NCBI GenBank assembly: GCA_934668875.1
Contig: CAKUON010000009.1
Location: forward strand, 62,001-126,000
DNA: 64,000 nucleotides
Origin: an uncultured Collinsella sp.
Lineage (GTDB): Bacteria > Actinomycetota > Coriobacteriia > Coriobacteriales > Coriobacteriaceae
Direction: 5' to 3'
In this document: in pieces, positions 22,861 through 31,057 of the stretch
How positions within the stretch are numbered: position 1 is the first letter of the stretch
How the letters are laid out: the number at the start of each line of letters is the position of its first letter
Translations under genes and position numbers: made by a program
Notes under the pieces: generated by a model
Told to the model about the DNA's origin: nothing
The model's database searches: none
What the model saw: only the letters and a program-made list of their open reading frames with translations

Positions 22861-24252
22861 TCAATTCCAAGACTGTTGGTGCTCTTCGTAGGTCTGCGAG
22901 AAATACTCCTCGTCCTGCGTAATGTAGAAATACAGGTCATCGGAGTCGGTCGGCTCAAGTGTGGCCTTGAGTGCCTCGAGCGACGGAGAGCAGATGGGCG
23001 TGGGTGGCAGGCCCTCGTGCTTATAGGTGTTATACGGGCTATCGCTCTGCAGGTCGTCGGCGGTAACCTCGCCACCGGTGACATACATCATGGTCGCATC
23101 GCTGTTGAGATAGCGCAGACCGTCGAGCTTGCCGGCAAGGCGGTTGTAGAAGACCGAGGCCACGTGCGCACGTTGATCGGCGTTGAGGCCCTCGCGCTCA
23201 ACGATAGAGGCCAGGTTGACGATGTCGTAGTCGGACATCTCCACACCATAGCGCTCCTTGATCTTGGCTTCGCAGCTCGCAAAGTCAAGCGACTTGTACT
23301 CGGTCTTGAACTGATCGAGCATGGCGCGAATCACGTCATCGGCCGTCGGCGAATCGCCCAACGAATAGGTCTTGGGGAACAAGAAACCCTCGAGCGAGTC
23401 GTTGACGGCGCCCTTAAGGAAGCTATAGTCGTCCACGTAGTTGGAGGCCTTGGCCTGGTTGAGGAAGTCTTCCTTAGAGATGCTGTCGTAGGCCTGGGCC
23501 ACGCGGTCGGCGACTTGATCGACTGTCAGACCCTCAGGGATAGTCAGCGCATTGGAGCCCGCGTTGGGACCTTCCATGAGCTGCTGAACAACCTTGGTCG
23601 CATCCATGAGCGTGGTGAACGAGTAGGTGCCAGGCTTAAGCGACATATCGGCGTTGAGCTTTTTCACCGCCGCGTAGTAATCCTTGGGATTTTCGACGAT
23701 ATGGTTCTCGGAGAGAATCGAGGCGATAGTATCGCCCGAAGCACCGTCGGGAATGGTCACCATAACCTGCTGACCAGCCGTGACCTTCGCATCCTCACCG
23801 GAAAAGAAGCCCTTGACGGCTGGCACGACAAAGAAAACGATCGCAGCAAGCGCGAGCACCGCCACCACAACGCCGATGATCATGGGAACCGGAGAACTCT
23901 TCTTTTGGACACCGCGACGAGCATGCGTGTTGTAGCTCGAGCGGGCCGCCGGAGCAACGCCATGCGTGCCGCGAGCGTGATGCGAATGCGATTGGGGGGC
24001 CTGCGTTCGCTGGGTAGGTGCCTGCTGCTTAAAGCGGGTACCGCCAACAGGCTGGGCCGTACGAGCAGTGGGCTGCTGAGCCGCGTGAGAGGCCGGATGC
24101 TGAACCGAACGAGCAGAAGGCTGCTGACCCGTCCGTTGAACAGGTTGGGCCGAACGAGAGGAGGACTGCACCGGGCGCGCGGCAGGCTGAGCAGGGCGCG
24201 GCACGGGCTGACGTGTACGATTCTGCTGGCGCGGATCAGAAGCACTAGGCAT
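22861..24252 (-). CDS. mltG: Endolytic murein transglycosylase MltG
   Basis: 463 residues. The first 125 residues are a cytoplasmic, low-complexity region rich in Gln, Pro, Ala, Arg and Ser with recurring (A/R)Q(P/S)AR units. One transmembrane helix follows (about 123-150, VPMIIGVVVAVLALAAIVFFV). The rest is an extracytoplasmic LysM-like subdomain and YceG catalytic domain, with the catalytic glutamate in NLASIVEREG and the conserved YNTYKHEGLPPTPI motif. MltG cleaves nascent glycan strands and sets peptidoglycan chain length. AGGAG precedes the ATG, and the start overlaps ruvX by eight bases. The very long disordered N-terminus is unusual. Confidence 0.93.
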   Translation of the reverse strand: MPSASDPRQQNRTRQPVPRPAQPAARPVQSSSRSAQPVQRTGQQPSARSVQHPASHAAQQPTARTAQPVGGTRFKQQAPTQRTQAPQSHSHHARGTHGVAPAARSSYNTHARRGVQKKSSPVPMIIGVVVAVLALAAIVFFVVPAVKGFFSGEDAKVTAGQQVMVTIPDGASGDTIASILSENHIVENPKDYYAAVKKLNADMSLKPGTYSFTTLMDATKVVQQLMEGPNAGSNALTIPEGLTVDQVADRVAQAYDSISKEDFLNQAKASNYVDDYSFLKGAVNDSLEGFLFPKTYSLGDSPTADDVIRAMLDQFKTEYKSLDFASCEAKIKERYGVEMSDYDIVNLASIVEREGLNADQRAHVASVFYNRLAGKLDGLRYLNSDATMMYVTGGEVTADDLQSDSPYNTYKHEGLPPTPICSPSLEALKATLEPTDSDDLYFYITQDEEYFSQTYEEHQQSWN

Positions 24253-24673
24253 GCGAAATCTCCTCGTTTTTACGATCGAGCCACGTCTGCAAAAACAGGC
24301 TGGCGGCGATCATGTCAATCTTGCCCCTCATCTGCTTTTCGTTGAGTCCCTGCTCGCGCAGGATGCGCTTGGCCTCTTGCGAGGACAGACGCTCGTCCTC
24401 AAACTCCAGCGGAAGATCGAGCTCGTCGGCAATCTTTTGCGCCACGGCGGCGACGCGCTCAGCCTGGGGGCCGGGCTCACCGGCCATGGTCAAGGGACGT
24501 CCGCTTACCAGAATGTCGGGCTCATAGTCCTCGACCAGGTAGCGAAACGTCTTGGCCATACCGGTGACCTCGGCAGTCGGGAGCACCTTGACGGGCATCG
24601 CCATCTTGCCATCACGGCTCGAGACGGCAATGCCAATCCTGGTCTCCCCTATGTCCAGTGCGAGCGCGACCAC
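24245..24673 (-). CDS. ruvX: RuvX/YqgF-family Holliday-junction resolvase-like nuclease (pre-16S rRNA processing)
   Basis: 142-residue RNase H-fold protein: LALDIGETRIGIAVS at the start with the first catalytic Asp, VSGRPLTMAGEPGPQAERV in the middle, LEFEDERLSS with the Glu, and IDMIAASLFLQTWLD with the last Asp. The family is implicated in pre-16S rRNA 5' end maturation. The frame starts with GTG at 24673. It lies between alaS and mltG, the conserved order. Confidence 0.93.
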   Translation of the reverse strand: MVALALDIGETRIGIAVSSRDGKMAMPVKVLPTAEVTGMAKTFRYLVEDYEPDILVSGRPLTMAGEPGPQAERVAAVAQKIADELDLPLEFEDERLSSQEAKRILREQGLNEKQMRGKIDMIAASLFLQTWLDRKNEEISHA

Positions 24674-24690
24674 AGCGACTACTTAGGTTC

Positions 24691-27348
24691 TTAGGCGCCG
24701 AGCGCGGTCTTGGCGGCCGCGAGGGCATCGGCGATACCGGCGGCGTTCTTGCCACCGGCCTGGGCCATGTTGGGACGACCGCCGCCGCGACCGTCGACCA
24801 GGCCCGCAATCTGCTTGATCACGTTACCGGCGTGGAAACCGGCCTTGACGGCATCGTCGGAGCCGGCGGCGAGCAGGGCCGGGGTGCCCTTCTCGGTCAC
24901 GCTGGCGACGACGCAGGCGACGGGGCCAGCAACCTTCTGGTGCACGGTGTCCCACACGTTACGCAGGTCAGCGGCCTCGAGACCCTGAAGCTCAGCGACA
25001 ACAAGCTTGTAGCCGTCGAGCTCGACAGCGCCATCGATGGCGCTGGAGATGGCATCGGAAGAGCCACCGGTCAGAGCCTTCTTGAGCTTGTTGGAAGTCT
25101 CGCGGAGCTCGGCCTGCAGGTTCTCCACACGGGCGGGGACCTCGTCGACGCGGCACTTGAGCGCAGCGGCAGCGGCGTCGACGAGCGCCAGGCGGTCGGC
25201 CATGTAGTCGAGCGCACCCTTGGAGGTCACGGCTTCGATACGGCGAACGTTCGAGCCCGTGGAGGACTCGGAAATGATCTTGAACAGACCGATCTCGGCG
25301 GTGTTGGCGGCATGCGTACCACCGCAGAGCTCGCGGGAGAACGGCTGGTCCTCGGCGCCCACGGAGACGACGCGGACGACGTCGCCGTACTTCTCACCAA
25401 ACAGGGCGACAGCACCGGCGGCCTTGGCCTCGTCGATGCCCATGACGCGGGTCACGACCGGCTTGGAAGCAAAGATCTGCTGGTTGACCAGGTCCTCGAC
25501 AGCCTTGAGTTGCTCGGAGGACAGGGCCTCGAAGTGCGTGAAGTCAAAGCGCAGGTGCTCGGGCGTCACCAGCGAGCCGGCCTGGGAGACATGCTCGCCC
25601 AGGACCTGCTTAAGCGCGGCATCGAGCAGGTGCGTAGCGGTGTGGTTGCGGCGCAGGAAGCCACGGCGCTCGGCGTCGAGCGCGGCGGTCACGGCAGCAC
25701 CGACGGTCAGCATGCCCTCGGCAACGTGTGCGACGTGCGCATACAGGCCGTTGTGGTTCTTAGTGTCGGAAACGGTCAGCACAACGCCCTCGGCGGAAAG
25801 CTCGCCGGCGTCGCCCTGCTGGCCACCCATCTCGGCATAGAACGGGGTGCGGTCAAGCACGACCTCGACGTCCTCGCCGGCGGCAGCGGACTCGACGGAC
25901 TCGCCGTTGCGCACGATGGCGACAACCTTGGCGCCCTCGATCACATCGTTGTCATAGCCGTCGAACTCGGTCGCGGCGACCTTATCGGAAAGCTCGACCC
26001 ACACGTCGTTGAAGCTGCCCCAGGCGTCGCCCTTGGCGTTGGCGCGAGCGCGGGCCTTCTGGTCCTCCATGCAGGCGGTAAAGCCGTCCATGTCGACGTC
26101 GTGGCCAGCGGCGCCGGCAATCTCGACGGTCAGGTCGATGGGGAAACCAAAGGTGTCGTGCAGCTTAAAGGCAACATCGCCCGGAAGGACAGCGCCCTCG
26201 GAGAGTGCGGCCAGGGCCTCGTCCAGGTAAACGCGGCCGTTGTCGAGCGTCGTGGAGAAGCGCTCCTCCTCGGAGGCGACGATGCCCTTTACGAGCGCGA
26301 CGTTCTTGAGCAGCTCGGGATAGGCCTCGCCCATCTGAGCGTTGACCTCGTCGATGAACTTGGTCAGGAAGGCACCCTCGATACCCAACAGGCGGCCGTG
26401 GAACACGGCGCGACGGAGCAGGCGGCGCAGGACGTACTCGCGACCCTCGTTACCGGGCAGGATGCCGTCCGAGATCATGAAGTCGACGGCACGGGAGTGG
26501 TCGGCGATAATGCGCAGAGAGCGGCTGGCACCGGAGTAATCGTCGGCGACATAGGTCTTGCCGCTGATCTCCTCGCCCAGCTTGATGAGATGCTGCATCA
26601 GATCGCCGTCGTAGTTGGCAGTCTTGTGCTGCATGATAGCGGCCATGCGCTCCAGACCCATGCCCGTATCGAGGTTGCGGTGCGGCAGCTCCGGCATGGA
26701 GCCGTCCTCCTGGCGGTCGTACTGGGTGAACACGAGGTTCCAGAACTCCAGGAAGCGGTCGCAGTCGCAACCGGGCTTGCAGTCGGGCTTGCCGCAGCCG
26801 ACCTCCTCGCCCATGTCAAAGTAAATCTCGGAGCACGGACCGCAGGGGCCGGTGGGGCCAGCGGCCCAGAAGTTGTCGTCCTCGCCCAGACGGGAGATGT
26901 GGTCCTCGGCAACGCCCAAGGAGCGCCACACGTCGTGAGTCTCGTCATCCTCGGTAAAGACGGTGAAGTACAGGCGGTCGAGCGGCAGCTTGAACTCCTT
27001 GGTGATGAGTTCAAAGGCCCAAGCGCAGGCCTGCTGCTTGGAGACGCCGCCAAAGGAGAAGTCACCGAGCATCTCGAAGAAAGACAGGTGACGGCCGTCC
27101 TCGCCGATGCAGTCGATATCGTTGGTGCGGACGCACTTCTGGCAGGAGATCGCGCCGATCTCCTTCATGGTCTTCTTGCCCTGGTAGTACTCCTTAAACT
27201 GGTTCATGCCGGCGTTGGCAAGCAGCAGCGAAGGATCGTCGGGAACGAGGGACGAAGAAGGATAGAGCTTAAGACCGCGCTCCTCAAAGAAGTTGAGGAA
27301 CTTAGAGCGGATCTCGGCCGTAGTCATTGACGGGTAGTCAGCACTCAT
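24691..27348 (-). CDS. alaS: Alanyl-tRNA synthetase
   Basis: 885-residue class II synthetase. The N-terminal aminoacylation domain begins TTAEIRSKFLNFFEERG and includes NAGMNQFK, AGPTGPCGPCSEIYFD and the RLLRRAVFHGRLLG block. A Cys-rich insertion GCGKPDCKPGCDCDR lies at about residue 185-200. The editing domain has HTATHLLDAAL and the CGGTHAANT zinc motif. The C-terminal oligomerisation region ends in the RGGGRPNMAQAGG motif. The ATG at 27348 has GGAG nine bases upstream; an ATG at 27327 is an alternative. Transcription starts from the promoter at 27395-27422. Confidence 0.97.
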   Translation of the reverse strand: MSADYPSMTTAEIRSKFLNFFEERGLKLYPSSSLVPDDPSLLLANAGMNQFKEYYQGKKTMKEIGAISCQKCVRTNDIDCIGEDGRHLSFFEMLGDFSFGGVSKQQACAWAFELITKEFKLPLDRLYFTVFTEDDETHDVWRSLGVAEDHISRLGEDDNFWAAGPTGPCGPCSEIYFDMGEEVGCGKPDCKPGCDCDRFLEFWNLVFTQYDRQEDGSMPELPHRNLDTGMGLERMAAIMQHKTANYDGDLMQHLIKLGEEISGKTYVADDYSGASRSLRIIADHSRAVDFMISDGILPGNEGREYVLRRLLRRAVFHGRLLGIEGAFLTKFIDEVNAQMGEAYPELLKNVALVKGIVASEEERFSTTLDNGRVYLDEALAALSEGAVLPGDVAFKLHDTFGFPIDLTVEIAGAAGHDVDMDGFTACMEDQKARARANAKGDAWGSFNDVWVELSDKVAATEFDGYDNDVIEGAKVVAIVRNGESVESAAAGEDVEVVLDRTPFYAEMGGQQGDAGELSAEGVVLTVSDTKNHNGLYAHVAHVAEGMLTVGAAVTAALDAERRGFLRRNHTATHLLDAALKQVLGEHVSQAGSLVTPEHLRFDFTHFEALSSEQLKAVEDLVNQQIFASKPVVTRVMGIDEAKAAGAVALFGEKYGDVVRVVSVGAEDQPFSRELCGGTHAANTAEIGLFKIISESSTGSNVRRIEAVTSKGALDYMADRLALVDAAAAALKCRVDEVPARVENLQAELRETSNKLKKALTGGSSDAISSAIDGAVELDGYKLVVAELQGLEAADLRNVWDTVHQKVAGPVACVVASVTEKGTPALLAAGSDDAVKAGFHAGNVIKQIAGLVDGRGGGRPNMAQAGGKNAAGIADALAAAKTALGA

Positions 27349-27394
27349 AGAGGGAATCTCCTCGGTTTCACATCGAAACAGTTCAAACGTAACG

Positions 27395-27422
27395 ATATTA
27401 CCATCCCACCGCGCCTGTGCAA
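27395..27422 (-). promoter_or_regulatory. Promoter of alaS
   Basis: On the minus strand TTGCAC (27417-27422) and TAATAT (27395-27400) are 16 bases apart, giving a start about 35-40 bases upstream of the alaS ATG. The -35 overlaps the end of the T-run of the terminator upstream. Confidence 0.6.
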
Positions 27423-27450
27423 AAAAGAGGGCCGCCAAACAGCGACCCTC
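27421..27450 (-). terminator. Terminator located upstream of alaS
   Basis: GAGGGTCGC and GCGGCCCTC pair (nine pairs, one G-U) around a short loop and six Ts follow on the minus strand. The only minus-strand unit that could read into it is the sigma/AI-2E operon ending at 27792, whose transcript would first run antisense through the small plus-strand gene. Confidence 0.75.
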
Positions 27451-27545
27451 CAGCGAAAGTGCACGTTATTTATGACAGTCATATTCTTTGAAAAAAAAAT
27501 GGCTGTTGTAGAATTACATATAAGAGTCACCGGAAGGAGCGATCG

Positions 27546-27785
27546 ATGAAAAGCAAACGATTTGTCCTGAATGCACTTCTGGTAGTAGCACTTTTAGTGC
27601 TTTTGGCTTTCACCTGCTGGTACGCAAACCAACCAGCATTTGGCTACGTATTGTATGCAGTAATGTCCGGCGATAAGACTTATTACGCTCTACGCGCAAT
27701 TGACATTCTCTATTTCTATGTAGCTGGTCCCTTATCAATCGCTTTGTTAGCGTTTCTTGTCATTTACAACATCAAGAAACGCTAA
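27546..27785 (+). CDS. Small two-helix membrane protein of unknown function
   Basis: 79 residues: a Lys/Arg start (MKSKR), a hydrophobic helix at about 7-26 (VLNALLVVALLVLLAFTCWY), an aromatic loop (GYVLYAVMSGDKTYYALRA) and a second helix at about 53-74, ending IKKR. Both ends should be cytoplasmic. AAGGAG precedes the ATG by seven bases, and TTGAAA (27488) and TAGAAT (27509) give a weak promoter. The coding sequence is clearly more AT-rich than its neighbours and is the only plus-strand gene between 14.2 and 40.7 kb, so recent acquisition is likely. I do not recognise a family. Confidence 0.75.
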   Translation: MKSKRFVLNALLVVALLVLLAFTCWYANQPAFGYVLYAVMSGDKTYYALRAIDILYFYVAGPLSIALLAFLVIYNIKKR

Positions 27786-27791
27786 CAGGAT

Positions 27792-29204
27792 CTATTTAGA
27801 ATCCGAAACGTCCATGGAGCCGTCGATGCCGGTTTTGGTGTCATCGTCCGAGCTGGAGTTATCATCCTTGGCGAAGGGATTCTTGAAGAAACCTGTGGCA
27901 TCGGGCTGTAAGCCTGAGAGCTTAATCCAAGGGTTATCGAGCTCGGGCTTGGGCATGGCCTGGGCCTCGGGAGCGGTCTCGTTACCGATGAGCTCAGACT
28001 CATAGATGAAGGTATCGTCACCGAGTGCGTCGTAGGCGGCGACCGGGTTGCCCTCGGCATCGCGATACGGCGTGCCCTTAAACACGGCGCCGTCATAGGC
28101 CACGAGCTGGCGACCGGTCTCGTTCTCGAAGTAATACACGAAGATGCCCTTGAGAGCCGCGCACAGCGGAATGGCAATGACCATGCCGATGGGGCCCATG
28201 AGCGCCGAACCAATAACGAGCGCCGTTAGACTCATGATGGGATGCACCTGTACCGAACTCTGCATGACCTTGGGCGAAATCACGTTGTCGGTGACGTTTT
28301 GCGCCACCATGGTCACGATGAGCGTCCAAAAAGCCAGCATGGGGCTGAACATAAAGCCGAGCACCGTGGCAATCGCAGCACTCACCCAAGGACCGACGAC
28401 CGGAACCAAGTGCATGATGCCGGTAAAAATGGCCATGAGCGCTGCATACGGATGACCGATAATCGTAAAGCCGATAAAGGCGAGGAAACCACCGCAGATG
28501 GACGTCACGACCATGCCACGCATGTAGCCGCCGACAGAGCGCGAAAGAATGGCGACCATAAAACGGTACGAGGTCTCCTTTTCCTGGCCGAGGATGGTGC
28601 AGACCTCGTGATGCATGCGGGGATAATCGCAGGCAAGCCAGTAGGCAAGCACCAGACCAAGGAAAATGACGAACAGCTGCGAGGCCGTGTTGGTAATGAG
28701 CGGGAACACGCCTCGACCAAGCTCGGCGGCAATCTGGGAAACATACTTCGATGCCACGGTAACGAGCGACGACAGATTATCGTCCAAGTACTCCTTGAGC
28801 GGCGTGTTGTTGAGCGTCTTCGCACGTGAGACCATCTCGTTGAGGTCGCCACCCGCAGCGCGCAGCTGCTCGGGCAGGCGGCTCAAGACCTCCATAATCT
28901 GGCCAAACAGAATCGGTGACAGAACGCAAACGACACCGACGAGCACGGCAACGACCACGATGAGCGCGATGAGTGAACCGATGCCGCGATTCACGCCATG
29001 GTGCTCGAGCCAGTTGGTAATCGGCGACATCACAAAGGCGATGATGGAGCCGACGGCCAGAAACTCGATAACCGGTGCCAGGATACCCATGAGATTGAAG
29101 ATGACGGCAGCAATCACAATGCAACCGACAACGGCCCAGATGCGCAGGGTCAAAATACGGGTATCACGCAGCGTGCGGTCGGTTTGCTGGGGGTGCTCAC
29201 TCAT
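27792..29204 (-). CDS. AI-2E transporter family (PerM/YtvI-like) membrane protein
   Basis: 470 residues with about seven or eight transmembrane helices arranged as in the AI-2E/UPF0118 family: two N-terminal helices (ILTLRIWAVVGCIVIAAVIF and FLAVGSIIAFVMSPI), a third after GVNRGIGSLIALIVVV, an amphipathic region, then a C-terminal group with GGFLAFIGFTIIGHPYAALM and the diagnostic QNVTDNVISPKVMQ motif. Members include the AI-2 exporter TqsA and a Na+/H+ antiporter, so the substrate is open. A hydrophilic tail of about 100 residues follows. The ATG overlaps the stop of the sigma factor gene (ATGA). Confidence 0.9.
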   Translation of the reverse strand: MSEHPQQTDRTLRDTRILTLRIWAVVGCIVIAAVIFNLMGILAPVIEFLAVGSIIAFVMSPITNWLEHHGVNRGIGSLIALIVVVAVLVGVVCVLSPILFGQIMEVLSRLPEQLRAAGGDLNEMVSRAKTLNNTPLKEYLDDNLSSLVTVASKYVSQIAAELGRGVFPLITNTASQLFVIFLGLVLAYWLACDYPRMHHEVCTILGQEKETSYRFMVAILSRSVGGYMRGMVVTSICGGFLAFIGFTIIGHPYAALMAIFTGIMHLVPVVGPWVSAAIATVLGFMFSPMLAFWTLIVTMVAQNVTDNVISPKVMQSSVQVHPIMSLTALVIGSALMGPIGMVIAIPLCAALKGIFVYYFENETGRQLVAYDGAVFKGTPYRDAEGNPVAAYDALGDDTFIYESELIGNETAPEAQAMPKPELDNPWIKLSGLQPDATGFFKNPFAKDDNSSSDDDTKTGIDGSMDVSDSK

Positions 29205-29992
29205 GAACGAATCATCACTCCGTCGGGGTCGATCTTGTCCTGAATCTTCTTAAGCGTGCGGCGCAGCAGGCGCGACACCTGTACCTGCGAGATGCCCAGC
29301 TTCTTGGCGATTTCGATCTGGGTCATGCCTTTCACAAAGCGCAGCTCGATCACCTCGCGCTCGCGCGGCGAGAAATCGCGGATGGCTTCCTCGATCACCA
29401 GACGGTCATCGGTAAAGTCAAGCTCATTGTCCTCGTCGGCATAGCGGTCGAGAATCGAAGGCGCGTCGTCGGAATCGGACGCACCGGGCGCCTCGATGGG
29501 CACCGAGGTGTAGGCCGAGGACGATTCCATGGCCTCGAGGACCTCGTCAACGGTCACGTCTAGGTATTCGGCGATTTCCTCAACCTTGGGCGAACGCTGC
29601 AGCTCGTTGGTGAGCTTATCGGTAGCCTGGTTGACCTTGGCTGAGAGCTCCTGCAGGCGACGAGGCACGCGCACGCTCCAGCCCTTATCGCGGAAGTGAC
29701 GCTTGATCTCGCCCAGAATGGTGGGTGTGGCAAAGGTCGTAAACTCAAGTCCACGCTCGGGGTCAAAGCGATCGATGGCTTTCAGCAAACCCAGGTAACC
29801 GACCTGCATGAGGTCGTCGAGGGGCTCGCCGCGGTTCTTAAATTTATTGGCAAGAAACCGTACCAGGTTCATATGGGACATGACGAGCTGCTCGCGGGCG
29901 TCCGGATCACCGGTCTCCTTGTAGCGACGAAACAGCTCGCGGGTTTTCTCCTTGTCCCAAGCGGTCTTACCGCTCCGGGAACGTTCGGTCAT
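29201..29992 (-). CDS. RNA polymerase sigma factor of the SigB/SigF/SigG group
   Basis: 263-residue group 3 sigma factor. Region 2 (about residues 15-110) has QLVMSHMNLVRFLANKF, DLMQVGYLGLLKAIDRFDP and FTTFATPTILGEIKRHFRDKGW. Region 3 has VPRRLQELSAKVNQA. Region 4 has FSPREREVIELRFVKGMTQIEIAKKLGISQVQVSRLLRRTL for the -35 helix-turn-helix. In relatives this class directs general stress or sporulation genes and is held by an RsbW/SpoIIAB-type anti-sigma. The adjacent upstream gene encodes such a protein in degenerate form. GGA lies eight bases before the ATG. Confidence 0.94.
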   Translation of the reverse strand: MTERSRSGKTAWDKEKTRELFRRYKETGDPDAREQLVMSHMNLVRFLANKFKNRGEPLDDLMQVGYLGLLKAIDRFDPERGLEFTTFATPTILGEIKRHFRDKGWSVRVPRRLQELSAKVNQATDKLTNELQRSPKVEEIAEYLDVTVDEVLEAMESSSAYTSVPIEAPGASDSDDAPSILDRYADEDNELDFTDDRLVIEEAIRDFSPREREVIELRFVKGMTQIEIAKKLGISQVQVSRLLRRTLKKIQDKIDPDGVMIRS

Positions 29993-29993
29993 A

Positions 29994-30371
29994 TTAGATA
30001 TCCGCCTTGAGGTCGAGGGAAAGCGTTAGGGGCGCCGAGGTCTTTTCGTAGGAATCGCAGACGCTTGCAAGAATGAGCTCGGCATACACGGCAGCCTGGT
30101 CATCCTCATCGACCGTAGCCTGGTCGCCAAAAGCAAAAGTCATGCCAACGTGGGTCTCGTCGACGTCAAATTTGATGGTGATGTCGTCGCAGTCGACCGC
30201 GGTGCAACCAAAGATGAAGGCCTCCTCGGCAGCCATGCGGATGTCCTCAATGCGATCGACGGACATAGAGCACAGAGCGCCAACGTTGGCGGCCGTCATG
30301 CGCACCAAGCGCGCGAAACGCGGGTCGCCGGCAACGGTCAGCGTAATGGGGCAGGTTGCTTCGCTACTCAT
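29994..30371 (-). CDS. RsbW/SpoIIAB-like GHKL-fold protein, probable anti-sigma factor, degenerate ATP site
   Basis: 125 residues in the position of an anti-sigma gene, one base before the sigma ATG. The fold pattern of the family is visible: ARLVRMTAANVGAL, then RIEDIRMAAEEAFIFGCTA as the N-box helix and a strand VGMTFAFGD. But the N-box asparagine that binds Mg-ATP in RsbW is absent (EEAFIFG where ExxxNA is expected), and there is no DxGxG box. Protein kinase activity on an anti-anti-sigma is therefore doubtful. The ATG at 30371 has GAGGAG upstream and overlaps the DUF948 gene; the long 5' extension to 30485 is spurious. Identity as anti-sigma rests mainly on context. Confidence 0.65.
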   Translation of the reverse strand: MSSEATCPITLTVAGDPRFARLVRMTAANVGALCSMSVDRIEDIRMAAEEAFIFGCTAVDCDDITIKFDVDETHVGMTFAFGDQATVDEDDQAAVYAELILASVCDSYEKTSAPLTLSLDLKADI

Positions 30372-30957
30372 CGCAGGACTCCTCGGAGGTCTCGGCGGGC
30401 GTATAGGTGTAATACTGAGCCGACTTGGCTGCGGGCTTCTGAGCCACATCTGCGCCATCGGCGACCTCATCCTCGGCATCGCCAATCAGGACGCGCTCGG
30501 TAGGCTGCTCGGCCTCGGCGGCGGCAGCGGCGAGTTTGCGCTCAGCGTCGGCGGCAGGAGCCTTCACCTTGTTAAAGAGCTTCTGAACGGCACCGGCGGC
30601 AGAATCAGTCACGCTCGACACGGCGCTGCTAGCCTCGGCCATGCTGCCCGTGACCTCAGAAATGTCGCGAACGACCGCCTCAACCTCAACGAGGTTGGAC
30701 GTCAGGGCGTCTACGGCAGTCTTGCTCGACTTGAGCAGCGGCTCCATCTGCGCCAGCGCGGGCGTGAGCTCGTCAACGGCGCCATCGAGCTTTGCGACCA
30801 CGGGCTGCGCCTCGGCAATGGTGTTGTTGAGGTCGGTCACCGTCTTGTCGAGCGAATCGACAACGGTGCGGGTTTTGCGCAGGGTGAGCGCAAGCTCAAC
30901 GACGGCCCACACGCCGGCAACAGCGAGCACCAGCAGGGCGATTTGAATGGGACTCAT
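30364..30957 (-). CDS. DUF948-type membrane-anchored coiled-coil protein
   Basis: 197 residues: an N-terminal transmembrane helix (IQIALLVLAVAGVWAVVELAL), a long coiled coil (about 30-125, repeated VVDSLDKTVTDLNNTI-like heptads) and an acidic, Ala-rich tail ending in SEESCDE. DUF948 proteins occur next to general-stress regulators in Gram-positives. It shares its last eight bases with the start of the anti-sigma-like gene, so stress sigma, its partner and this protein are one operon with the AI-2E permease. GGGAGG precedes the ATG. Molecular function is unknown. Confidence 0.8.
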   Translation of the reverse strand: MSPIQIALLVLAVAGVWAVVELALTLRKTRTVVDSLDKTVTDLNNTIAEAQPVVAKLDGAVDELTPALAQMEPLLKSSKTAVDALTSNLVEVEAVVRDISEVTGSMAEASSAVSSVTDSAAGAVQKLFNKVKAPAADAERKLAAAAAEAEQPTERVLIGDAEDEVADGADVAQKPAAKSAQYYTYTPAETSEESCDE

Positions 30958-31057
30958 ACAAGCCTCCCAAAGGAATCGAAATACAGACGCTTTTCATGGT
31001 ACCCCAAAGGGAGCGGAACATGCCAAGGGCTACAGCGTGGGACAAAAATATCAGCAG

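Noticed and set aside
22876-24345. Repeat-rich N-terminal part of MltG as a possible CRISPR or tandem-repeat array
   Set aside because: The repetition is at the amino-acid level (QP/AR units), degenerate and without regular spacing in the DNA.
24658-27330. 890-residue open frame on the plus strand over alaS
   Set aside because: It is the antisense shadow of alaS; high GC keeps the opposite frame free of stops. Composition (Gly, Val, Asp, His rich without motifs) is not protein-like.
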